64,000 nt of DNA from an uncultured Collinsella sp. (lineage in GTDB: Bacteria; Actinomycetota; Coriobacteriia; Coriobacteriales; Coriobacteriaceae). The notes under the pieces were generated by a model. It had not been told where the DNA came from and did no database searches. It worked only from the letters and a program-made list of their open reading frames with translations. Of this stretch, positions 1 through 6,713 are shown one piece after another. The position numbers were made by a program, and so were the translations under genes. Every line of letters starts with the position of its first letter. Position 1 is the first letter of the stretch. The stretch spans positions 25,370 to 89,369 of the forward strand of contig CALJMO010000011.1 in NCBI GenBank assembly GCA_937982065.1, read 5' to 3'.

Positions 1-660
1 ACGCGCCTTAACGGCATCGGCGGCGATGTGGTACGAAAAGCCCTTGCCCATCAAAAACCGGACGAGTTTTTCGAATCCACGTGTCTCGGGAACACGACGC
101 TTCGCGAGCAAAGCCGATGCGCGAGCCAAGTCGTCCTCCACGGCGAAAAAATCCTCGGGATAGCCGGGGATATCATCGAGTACGACATGGCGGCGCTTAA
201 GCTCGGTCTCAATCTTGCGCTGTCCCCAGCCGCGTCGCTTGCGCTCCTCGATAAAATACGAACAAAAGCGGTTCTCGTCTAAAAAGCGATACTCAATGGC
301 ACGCTCAACGGCGAATTCAATCGCGGCCGCGCGAAAACCGTAGCGAGCCAGCTTGTCACGGACCTCACCCGTGGCATGGTCGCGGCGCGACAGCATCTCA
401 GTCACCATCGTAAGCGCGCATTTACGCTCAATGAGCTGCACCGCCTCGCGAAACTCATCCCAATCGCAAGGAAGATCGGGGCGATTTTTAAGGAACAGGC
501 GCGCGACACGAACAGGAATCCAGATGGATCGTTCAAAACCACCCTCGAGCTCGCAGTCGATATGTGCACAAGGCTTTTTTGATGCATACCCACTCGAGAA
601 CGAGGAGGTCGCCTTCTTATCGGGAAAGACGACCGTGGCCTCGGTCACCGTATACGACAT
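1..660 (-). CDS. recX: Regulatory protein RecX (runs off left edge)
   Basis: RecX binds the RecA filament and limits its extension and its recombinase and coprotease activity. Reading leftward from ATG at 658-660, the frame stays open to base 1. The product has the RecX pattern of repeated three-helix modules: a segment with SRRDHATGEVRDKLARYGF, then FIEERKRRGWGQRKIETEL, and a last module ending MGKGFSYHIAADAVKAR at the edge. At 220 visible residues it must be nearly complete. It starts 11 bases after the recA stop, so it is co-transcribed with recA and shares its SOS control. There is no strong Shine-Dalgarno, consistent with translational coupling and low expression. The identification is secure; only the C-terminal end is missing. 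Confidence 0.88.
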   Translation of the reverse strand, partial: MSYTVTEATVVFPDKKATSSFSSGYASKKPCAHIDCELEGGFERSIWIPVRVARLFLKNRPDLPCDWDEFREAVQLIERKCALTMVTEMLSRRDHATGEVRDKLARYGFRAAAIEFAVERAIEYRFLDENRFCSYFIEERKRRGWGQRKIETELKRRHVVLDDIPGYPEDFFAVEDDLARASALLAKRRVPETRGFEKLVRFLMGKGFSYHIAADAVKAR

Positions 661-671
661 AAGGGCATCCG

Positions 672-1820
672 TTACTCGTCGTCATCATCGAGCATCGCGG
701 AGCCATCGATGGCGTAAAGCTCATCGAACTCCTCAGTTTCGGGCTGATCGGTCAGCTCGACCTCGGACGGAGCATCGTCATCGAATTCAAGGCCGCAGGC
801 GAGGCGAACTTTATGCTCGATCTCGTCAGCACAATCGGGGTGTTCGCGCAGGAAGGCCTTAGCGGCCTCGCGACCATTACCGAGCTTGTCCTCACCGTAA
901 GCAAACCAAGAGCCCATCTTTTTGCAGATACCGCACTCGACGGCCATGTCCAGAATCGAGCCCTCCTTAGAGATACCCGTGCCGTACATGATGTCGAACT
1001 CGGCAGAGCGGAACGGAGCGGCAACCTTATTCTTAACGACCTTGGCACGCACACGATTGCCGATAACCTCGTCCTTAAGCTTAATGCTGTCGATGCGGCG
1101 AATATCAATGCGCACCGACGAGAAGAACTTGAGGGCACGGCCGCCCGTCGTGGTCTCGGGGTTGCCGAACATGACGCCGATCTTCTCGCGCAGCTGGTTA
1201 ATGAAGATGCAGGTCGTTTTAGATTTGGCGAGCGAGCCTGCGAGCTTACGGAGCGCCTGGCTCATCAGACGGGCTTGAAGGCCGACCGTAGTGTCGCCGA
1301 TCTCGCCCTCGATCTCGGCACGCGGAGTCAAAGCGGCGACAGAGTCGACGACAATGGCGTCGATGGCGCCAGAGCGAACGAGCATGTCGACGATCTCGAG
1401 CGCCTGCTCGCCCGTATCGGGCTGGGAAATGAGGACTTCATCGATGTCCACGCCGATACGCGCGGCATACGTGGGATCGAGCGCGTGCTCGGCATCAATA
1501 AATGCCACGACGCCGCCCATAGCCTGGGCCTCTGCCAAAATCTCGAGCGAAAGCGTTGTCTTACCGGAGGACTCGGGGCCGTAAATCTCGACGATACGTC
1601 CGCGCGGCACGCCGCCGATGCCCAGCGCGGCATCGAGGGCCAGGGCGCCCGTGGGAATGGCCTCGACCTCGAGCTCGGGACCACCGTCGCCGTACCTCAT
1701 GATGGAACCCTGGCCGAATTTCTTCTCGATCTCGGCCTTGGTGGTGGCGATCATCTCATCGCGCTCTTTACCCGTCGTGCGAGCATGAACGGTACGTACG
1801 GGACCTGAATTCTTGGCCAT
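672..1820 (-). CDS. recA: Recombinase RecA
   Basis: RecA catalyses ATP-dependent strand exchange, promotes LexA self-cleavage and loads on incoming DNA during transformation. The product is 382 residues. Walker [10 protein letters not shown] lies at residues 81-89, followed by the [10 protein letters not shown] and VDSVAALTP segments and the [15 protein letters not shown]2/DNA-binding region; the C-terminal tail is acidic as usual. The start at 1820 is chosen because AGGAGG lies 7 bases upstream; an in-frame codon at 1841 precedes that site. It is followed by recX after 11 bases. The promoter carries a LexA box and, further upstream, an 11-base repeat array shared with comEA and yraN. Confidence 0.98.
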   Translation of the reverse strand: MAKNSGPVRTVHARTTGKERDEMIATTKAEIEKKFGQGSIMRYGDGGPELEVEAIPTGALALDAALGIGGVPRGRIVEIYGPESSGKTTLSLEILAEAQAMGGVVAFIDAEHALDPTYAARIGVDIDEVLISQPDTGEQALEIVDMLVRSGAIDAIVVDSVAALTPRAEIEGEIGDTTVGLQARLMSQALRKLAGSLAKSKTTCIFINQLREKIGVMFGNPETTTGGRALKFFSSVRIDIRRIDSIKLKDEVIGNRVRAKVVKNKVAAPFRSAEFDIMYGTGISKEGSILDMAVECGICKKMGSWFAYGEDKLGNGREAAKAFLREHPDCADEIEHKVRLACGLEFDDDAPSEVELTDQPETEEFDELYAIDGSAMLDDDDE

Positions 1821-1850
1821 GAATAGCCCTCCTCTTAACAACCTGCATCG

Positions 1851-1879
1851 ATAATAAACGAACGGCTGTTCGTGGTCAA
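1851..1879 (-). promoter_or_regulatory. recA promoter with LexA (Cheo/DinR) box
   Basis: On the minus strand TTGACC (1874-1879) and TATTAT (1851-1856) are separated by exactly 17 bases, a good housekeeping promoter. The spacer contains CGAACGGCTGTTCG as read on the plus strand (1859-1872), a perfect match to the gram-positive and actinobacterial LexA consensus CGAACNNNNGTTCG. LexA bound there would block RNA polymerase, so recA should be SOS-inducible. The transcription start is predicted near 1844, giving a leader of about 25 bases that includes the Shine-Dalgarno. Confidence 0.88.
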
Positions 1880-1910
1880 CCGTTCAGATAAATCATATGC
1901 AGCCGACCTT

Positions 1911-1958
1911 TCCAAAACCCAACCAAAAGCCGACCAAACACTGACCAAAAACTTGACC
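1911..1958 (-). promoter_or_regulatory. 11-base direct-repeat array upstream of recA (candidate competence operator, site A)
   Basis: On the minus strand four units follow each other with 11-base period: TTTTGGTCAGT, GTTTGGTCGGC, TTTTGGTTGGG, TTTTGGAAAGG. The core at 1921-1938 differs by one base from an 18-base core found upstream of comEA and of yraN. The array lies about 67 to 114 bases upstream of the predicted recA transcription start, a position suited to an activator. The function is inferred from the shared occurrence. Confidence 0.6.
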
Positions 1959-2025
1959 GCAGGCGAACCAAGCAACGCATGACGAGCAAGATTACGATAA
2001 CTACCTGCACAAAGATCAAATTCGC

Positions 2026-2048
2026 CAGAGGTCCCTATCTCCACAATT
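2026..2048. repeat. 23-base dispersed repeat, copy 1
   Basis: This 23-base segment matches 59411-59433 at 22 of 23 positions; the only difference is A versus G in the middle. On the minus strand both copies read AATTGTGGAGA-Y-AGGGACCTCTG. Each lies shortly after the stop codon of a gene (cinA here, rnhB there). It is probably a REP-like dispersed element. Confidence 0.5.
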
Positions 2049-2068
2049 AAGGGGCCCGGAGGCCCCTT
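2049..2068 (-). terminator. Hairpin after cinA
   Basis: AAGGGGCC and GGCCCCTT form a perfect 8-base-pair stem with a 4-base loop, 10 bases after the cinA stop. The T-tract on the minus strand is weak, so termination may be partial. It separates the rnj-to-cinA operon from the recA promoter. Confidence 0.55.
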
Positions 2069-2077
2069 AAAACACGT

Positions 2078-2608
2078 CTATTCCATAGAATCGAGCACGT
2101 AGACAAAGCGACCCAGTGCCTCAGCGACCGCATGGGCACGGACGCATGAACGATCGCCCTCATAGTGACAACGAATGGAGTCCACGACCGGCGCTCCCCC
2201 ATTGGCCGAGCGATACGCCCAGCCAATATAAAAGGTTCCAGCCGGATCGTCCTCGGTGCCTCCACCGGGGCCGGCATAGCCCGTCGCGCTCACGGCAATA
2301 TCGCTCTGGTACAGCTCCAGCGAACCGGCAGCCATCTCCCGCGCCGTCTGGTACGACACCGCGGTATAGCGGTCGAGCGTCTCTTGCTCAACGCCGAGCA
2401 CGCAATGCTTAATCTCGTCGCAGTACGTCACCGCACCGCCGCGCAGCACCGCCGAGGCACCGGGGATATCGGCGATCGTCGAGGCGATCATGCCCGCTGT
2501 TAGAGATTCAGCCGTCGAAACCGTCACACCACGAACGCTTGCACGCTCGACAATATCGCGTGCGAGCTCTTCGTTATGCGCGGCAATCTGCTCATATGAT
2601 TCCGTCAT
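2078..2608 (-). CDS. cinA: CinA C-terminal domain protein / nicotinamide-nucleotide amidase
   Basis: This stand-alone CinA C-terminal domain (PncC family) deamidates nicotinamide mononucleotide to nicotinate mononucleotide in the pyridine nucleotide cycle. The family name comes from competence- and damage-inducible genes in other bacteria. The product has 176 residues with the typical STAESLTAGMIAS motif near residue 31 and ATGYAGPGGG near 108. The N-terminal molybdopterin-binding-like domain of long CinA proteins is absent, as in many bacteria. It is the last gene of the rnj-ftsK-rodZ-like-yajQ-rimO-pgsA-cinA run and follows pgsA by 12 bases. The cinA-recA neighbourhood is common, but here a hairpin and the recA promoter separate them, so cinA itself is not under the repeat array. 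Confidence 0.9.
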   Translation of the reverse strand: MTESYEQIAAHNEELARDIVERASVRGVTVSTAESLTAGMIASTIADIPGASAVLRGGAVTYCDEIKHCVLGVEQETLDRYTAVSYQTAREMAAGSLELYQSDIAVSATGYAGPGGGTEDDPAGTFYIGWAYRSANGGAPVVDSIRCHYEGDRSCVRAHAVAEALGRFVYVLDSME

Positions 2609-2620
2609 GCCTACCAGGAC

Positions 2621-3259
2621 CTAGACCGAAAAGACGATCTTGCGGCAGTTCCAGAAGTACTGAGCGCCCGAGATAACGGTCAGGATAACGGCCACGGCGT
2701 ACAGGAAGCGTGAGACGCCATAGAGACCGAGCAACAGCTCCGCAGGCCCCAACTGGAGGCCGGTCATCGCAAAGACGCACAGGTAGCCGCAGATGGAGAC
2801 CATCGTAGTCGCCGTCTTGTACTTGCCAAGCTTATCGGCGGCAACGACAACACCGGCCGCGCTCGCGACCATGCGCAGGGCGCTCACCAGCAGCTCGCGG
2901 AACAGGATGATGAACACCGACCACACAGTAATGGCACCAAAGTCCAAGAACAGCAGCAGGGCCGAGAACACGAGCAACTTATCGGCGATGGGATCCAGGA
3001 ACTTGCCGAAGTCGGTGATCTCGTTGCGCGAACGAGCCAGGTAGCCATCAACCTTATCGGTGCACGACAGGATGACGTACAGAATAAAGGCGCCAGCGGC
3101 GAGCGGACCGTCGAAGGTGCTCCAATCCGTACCGGCAACGCTTGTGTGAGACAGCGCCGACACAATCATGAACACCGGAATAAAGACGATGCGCACGCAC
3201 GTCACGATGTTGGCGGGCGTCCAAACACTCGTCAGTTCCTTATTGCTCTCGTTAGCCAC
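2621..3259 (-). CDS. pgsA: CDP-diacylglycerol-glycerol-3-phosphate 3-phosphatidyltransferase
   Basis: This enzyme makes phosphatidylglycerol phosphate from CDP-diacylglycerol and glycerol-3-phosphate, the committed step to phosphatidylglycerol, in the cytoplasmic membrane. The 212-residue product has about five or six hydrophobic segments and the complete CDP-alcohol phosphotransferase signature, D-x2-DG-x2-AR-x8-G-x3-D-x3-D, in the stretch that begins DKVDGYLARS and ends FLDPIADK. It lies 9 bases downstream of rimO and 12 upstream of cinA in one operon. The PgsA assignment, rather than another CDP-alcohol transferase, rests on length and on the rimO-pgsA-cinA-recA order seen in many bacteria. 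Confidence 0.92.
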   Translation of the reverse strand: MANESNKELTSVWTPANIVTCVRIVFIPVFMIVSALSHTSVAGTDWSTFDGPLAAGAFILYVILSCTDKVDGYLARSRNEITDFGKFLDPIADKLLVFSALLLFLDFGAITVWSVFIILFRELLVSALRMVASAAGVVVAADKLGKYKTATTMVSICGYLCVFAMTGLQLGPAELLLGLYGVSRFLYAVAVILTVISGAQYFWNCRKIVFSV

Positions 3260-3268
3260 GACGCTCTC

Positions 3269-4618
3269 CTACTCCACAACATGACCGATAAGCTCGTAGC
3301 AGAAGCTATCGGTAAACTCGACCGTCAGAATATCGCCCACAGATGCCTCGCTGGCATCCAGATGCACCGCACCATCGGAATCGGGCGCCTGGAACCAGGC
3401 ATGTCCGATGAGCTCGGCACCGTCCTCGGTCTCCTCGATGCCGTCGACAATCACCTGGGCGCGCTCGCCCACATGGGCCGCCGTGGCGGCAAAACCGAGC
3501 GACTCGGCCAGATCCATGGCCTCCTGGGCGCGCTCGAGCTTAACCTCTTCGTTAACCTGACCTTCCATCTTGGCGGCCAGGCTGCCCTCCTCACGCGAGT
3601 AGGCAAAGACGCTCGTGTAATCAAAGCCGACTGTGTCCATAAAGTCAATAAGATCGCGGAACTCGTCCTCGGTCTCGGTCGGGAAGCCGACCATGGCCGT
3701 AGAGCGAATCACGATACCGGGGATACGCTCGCGCAGGTCACGGAACAGGTCCTCGAGCTCCTGACGCGAACCGGATCGACGCATGGCCTTGAGGATGCGC
3801 GCGTCGCAGTGCTGCACGGGGATATCGATATAGGGCAGCACCTCGGGCGTATCGCGGATGGTCTCGATAAGCTCGTCGGTCATGCCCTCGGGCTGCAGGT
3901 AGAGTACGCGGACCCACACGTTATGAGGACGCACCGCCTCAGCAACGGCCTGCAACAGCTGCGCCAGATTGCGCGGCGAGCCCTCGGCGAGGTCCTCGTC
4001 GGCAAAGTCGGTACCCCAGATGCCCGTGTCCTGACCGATCAAAACGATCTCGCGCACGCCACCGGCGACCAGGTCGCGCACCTCGGAGATAATGCTCTTG
4101 GCATTGCGCGAGTGATAACGACCGCGGATATACGGGATCATGCAGAAGCTACAGAAGCGGTTGCAGCCATCGGAGATCTTGACATAGGCGACAGCGCCCT
4201 CGACGGTGCGCTTGATCTGCGGAATATAGGCGGCAATCTCGCGCTCCACGCCCAGCACATCATCGATGACCGCCACGATGCCGTCTTCCTCGTCGGCCTT
4301 CACAAAGGCCGCAACCTCGGGCAGCTCGTCGGGCAGGTCGTCGCCGTAGCGTGACGGCACGCACCCGCACATGACAATCGGGCAGGAACGAACGCCGTCC
4401 TGCACCTCATTGGCAAGCTCAAGCGTGGTCTCGATGCTCTCGGACGTTGCAGAGGCAAGGAACGAGCACGTATTGACGATGGCGATATCGGCATCCTGCG
4501 GATCGAATGCCTCCTCGTAGCCCGCGGCGGTCAGCAGCGAACGCATACGGTCGGTATCGACCTCGTTCTTGGCGCACCCGAGGGTGATATAGAGTACGGA
4601 GCCCAACGGAGTATCCAT
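3269..4618 (-). CDS. rimO: Ribosomal protein S12 methylthiotransferase RimO
   Basis: RimO is a radical SAM enzyme that adds a methylthio group to an aspartate of ribosomal protein S12. The N-terminal MTTase domain supplies cysteines for one iron-sulfur cluster (C14, C51 and C84 or C86). The radical SAM cluster is CNRFCSFC (C152, C156, C159), and a C-terminal TRAM domain follows after residue 380. The 449-residue length is normal. RimO rather than MiaB or MtaB is supported by the ITLGCAKNEVD start, the CSFCMIPYIRGRYHSR segment and the neighbouring pgsA. MtaB is encoded separately at 18335-19627. Confidence 0.94.
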   Translation of the reverse strand: MDTPLGSVLYITLGCAKNEVDTDRMRSLLTAAGYEEAFDPQDADIAIVNTCSFLASATSESIETTLELANEVQDGVRSCPIVMCGCVPSRYGDDLPDELPEVAAFVKADEEDGIVAVIDDVLGVEREIAAYIPQIKRTVEGAVAYVKISDGCNRFCSFCMIPYIRGRYHSRNAKSIISEVRDLVAGGVREIVLIGQDTGIWGTDFADEDLAEGSPRNLAQLLQAVAEAVRPHNVWVRVLYLQPEGMTDELIETIRDTPEVLPYIDIPVQHCDARILKAMRRSGSRQELEDLFRDLRERIPGIVIRSTAMVGFPTETEDEFRDLIDFMDTVGFDYTSVFAYSREEGSLAAKMEGQVNEEVKLERAQEAMDLAESLGFAATAAHVGERAQVIVDGIEETEDGAELIGHAWFQAPDSDGAVHLDASEASVGDILTVEFTDSFCYELIGHVVE

Positions 4619-4644
4619 GTTGGAGAGCGGTCCTTTCGAATGAA

Positions 4645-5142
4645 TTAGCGGTAGTTGGTGAACTGCAGCGGCTGACCGTAGTCCTGTTCGCGCAGGAACT
4701 GAATCACGGTCTGCAACGCATCCTTGGAAGCAGAGGAAACACGCAGTTTGTCGGCCTCAATCGTCACCTTGACCTTGAGCTTCTGATCCTTGATGTCCTT
4801 ATTAATCTTCTTGGCAGTCGTCTGGTCGATACCCTCGACGATGTGACCGAGCACGCGCACGGTACCACCCGATGCAGCCTGAGGAGCATCCCAGGACACG
4901 GCCTTAAGATCGATGCCGCGCTTGATGAGCTTGGAGCTCAGGACGTCGATGATCTGCTTGGAGACAAAGTCGGCCGGGGCGTTGATCGTAAAGAGCTTGT
5001 CGCCCTTCGAAAGCTCGATGGTGGCGCCGGAATCCTTAAGGTCATAGCGCTGGGAAATCTCGCGCGTGGTCTGCTGGAAGGCATTGTCGACCTCCTGCAT
5101 ATTGACCTCGGACACGACGTCGAAGCTGGAATCTTTAGCCAT
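4645..5142 (-). CDS. yajQ: YajQ family nucleotide-binding protein
   Basis: The YajQ family consists of small cytoplasmic proteins with two ferredoxin-like folds. Members bind RNA or nucleotides, and some are reported to bind cyclic di-GMP, but the role here is not known. The product has 165 residues, starts MAKDSSFDVVSEVN and contains the conserved QRYDLKDSG segment and the closing FREQDYGQPLQFTNYR-like end. It lies between the RodZ-like protein and rimO with short gaps, so it is probably part of the same operon. The family assignment is firm; the function is open. Confidence 0.92.
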   Translation of the reverse strand: MAKDSSFDVVSEVNMQEVDNAFQQTTREISQRYDLKDSGATIELSKGDKLFTINAPADFVSKQIIDVLSSKLIKRGIDLKAVSWDAPQAASGGTVRVLGHIVEGIDQTTAKKINKDIKDQKLKVKVTIEADKLRVSSASKDALQTVIQFLREQDYGQPLQFTNYR

Positions 5143-5168
5143 GGTTAATCCTTTCGCTTACGAGCGGC

Positions 5169-6713
5169 TTAGTAGCTGTCGTACGAATAGTCGGTAGAAT
5201 CGGTGGGCGTTTGACCGTCAGTTGCGGTAACGGCACCATCCGTGGACTGGGCATCGGTACCGTCGGAGGTGTCGGTACCATCGGTGGTGTCGGTACCATC
5301 GGTGGTGTCGGTACCATCGGTGGTGTCGGTACCATCAGAACTTTCACCATTCGCGGAATCAGTCGTCTCCTTCTTGGGAACGGTGATCGTCACACGCGCC
5401 ACGCCCGAGGTCTTGGTATCGTAACGGACCTTTTCACCGTTCTTGGTAACGGTGACATCGGAAGGCTTGGACGTGGTGATCTCGATCGAGGACTCGGGCG
5501 TGTACTCCTGCTCAAAGGGGCCAGTCGCCTGGGCGCCATAGACCGACTTGCCGTCGACCTTGACCTCAATCCACGCGGTCTTTCCCTTGGCAACGGAGAC
5601 CTTGACCTTCGTGACCTCGTTTTCTTCCTTCTTGGCCGTCTTGGTGGCGTCCGAATCGGTCGACTCATCCGTCGCCTCATCGGTATCTTCGTCCTCGTCG
5701 ACCGTTTCGGTCTTCTTAGAAGACTTCTTGGTCGTCGTCTTGGTGGCAACGGGCGTCTCGGGCGTCGACTCGGGCGCCGAGGAGCCGCAGCCACGCAGGA
5801 GCACCACGATGAGCACGATCAGCAGCAGCGCCACGGCGCCGATGCCGGCGTAGACGATACGCGGATCGAGCCCGTTGTTTTGAGGAGTACGTGATCCGCC
5901 GCGTCCACGACTGGAACTGCTGCGGCCGCCTCCCTGAGGCATACGACCACGATTGCTATCGGAACGGCCGCGATAGCCACCCTGGCCCTGAAGGCTGCGC
6001 TGACCCGAGCGGGGCGCAAGTTCACCTCGGCCTTGATAGCCACGCTGGCCCGAACGCGGAGCCGAGGAGCGCTGGCCATACGGCTGTGATTGAGAGCGAA
6101 GACGCGGCGTCACCTGCGTGGTATCGGCATCCGCATAGCCACCGCGAGAGCGTCCCGTAGAGGCACCACGGTAACCGCGATCGGAATAGCCGCCGTCGCC
6201 GTAGCCGGCACGAGGGTCACGCGCCACGCCGCGAGCAGCGGGAAGCGCACGGTCCTCGGGCATCGGCGTACTGCGGAACCGGTCACGCTGTGAGCGAATT
6301 TCCTCGCCCGAACCCGTCTCGGTAATATAACCGGCCTGCTGAGGACGCTGTCCATAGCGGGTCGAACGACCGCCCTGAACCATCAGGAAGCGCCCGTTAT
6401 CGACCGAGGAGCGCGAATTGACGTAGCCGGCGGCGTCCTGAAAACGACCGCCCTGCTGCGATGTCTCGCGTTCGTATGCCATCAGGTCGTCAAAGTAGGC
6501 ATTGACGACCTCGCGCGGATTGAGGCCCAAAAAGCGAGCATAGCTCGAAATCATGCCCTGCGCATAGCCGCGCGGCGGCATCGAAGCAAAGTTACCGGTC
6601 TCGAAAAACTCGATGATCTGCGGCCTGATTTTGATGGTATTGGCGACCTGCTGAATGGAAAGGCCCATTCGGCGACGCTGCTCGAGCAGCATGTCACCAA
6701 AGCGTGCAGCCAT
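5169..6713 (-). CDS. RodZ-like helix-turn-helix membrane protein
   Basis: The N-terminal 80 or so residues form a RodZ-type helix-turn-helix (MGLSIQQVANTIKIRPQIIE) that in RodZ contacts the MreB cytoskeleton rather than DNA. A long Arg/Gly/Ser/Gln-rich linker follows (about residues 90-280), then one membrane segment near 285-307 ending in RGCG, a Thr/Lys/Asp-rich stretch, an extracellular DUF4115-like beta domain (about 375-450), and a low-complexity tail made of GTDTTD units. The start codon overlaps the ftsK stop (ATGA), so the two are translationally coupled. The likely role is in cell shape or envelope organisation. The linker and tail are much longer than in E. coli RodZ. Confidence 0.8.
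   Translation of the reverse strand: MAARFGDMLLEQRRRMGLSIQQVANTIKIRPQIIEFFETGNFASMPPRGYAQGMISSYARFLGLNPREVVNAYFDDLMAYERETSQQGGRFQDAAGYVNSRSSVDNGRFLMVQGGRSTRYGQRPQQAGYITETGSGEEIRSQRDRFRSTPMPEDRALPAARGVARDPRAGYGDGGYSDRGYRGASTGRSRGGYADADTTQVTPRLRSQSQPYGQRSSAPRSGQRGYQGRGELAPRSGQRSLQGQGGYRGRSDSNRGRMPQGGGRSSSSRGRGGSRTPQNNGLDPRIVYAGIGAVALLLIVLIVVLLRGCGSSAPESTPETPVATKTTTKKSSKKTETVDEDEDTDEATDESTDSDATKTAKKEENEVTKVKVSVAKGKTAWIEVKVDGKSVYGAQATGPFEQEYTPESSIEITTSKPSDVTVTKNGEKVRYDTKTSGVARVTITVPKKETTDSANGESSDGTDTTDGTDTTDGTDTTDGTDTSDGTDAQSTDGAVTATDGQTPTDSTDYSYDSY
5255..5338. repeat. 18-base tandem repeat inside the RodZ-like gene
   Basis: Four near-identical 18-base units plus a partial fifth (unit GGTACCATCGGTGGTGTC on the plus strand) encode the Gly-Thr-Asp-Thr-Thr-Asp repeats of the extracellular tail. 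The unit length is a multiple of three, so slippage would change the tail length without breaking the frame. Confidence 0.9.

Noticed and set aside
1835..2044. 69-residue minus frame between cinA and recA
   Set aside because: It spans the recA promoter, LexA box and repeat array and has no family similarity.
5255..5338. Tandem repeats as a possible CRISPR array
   Set aside because: Units are contiguous without spacers and lie in frame in a coding sequence.
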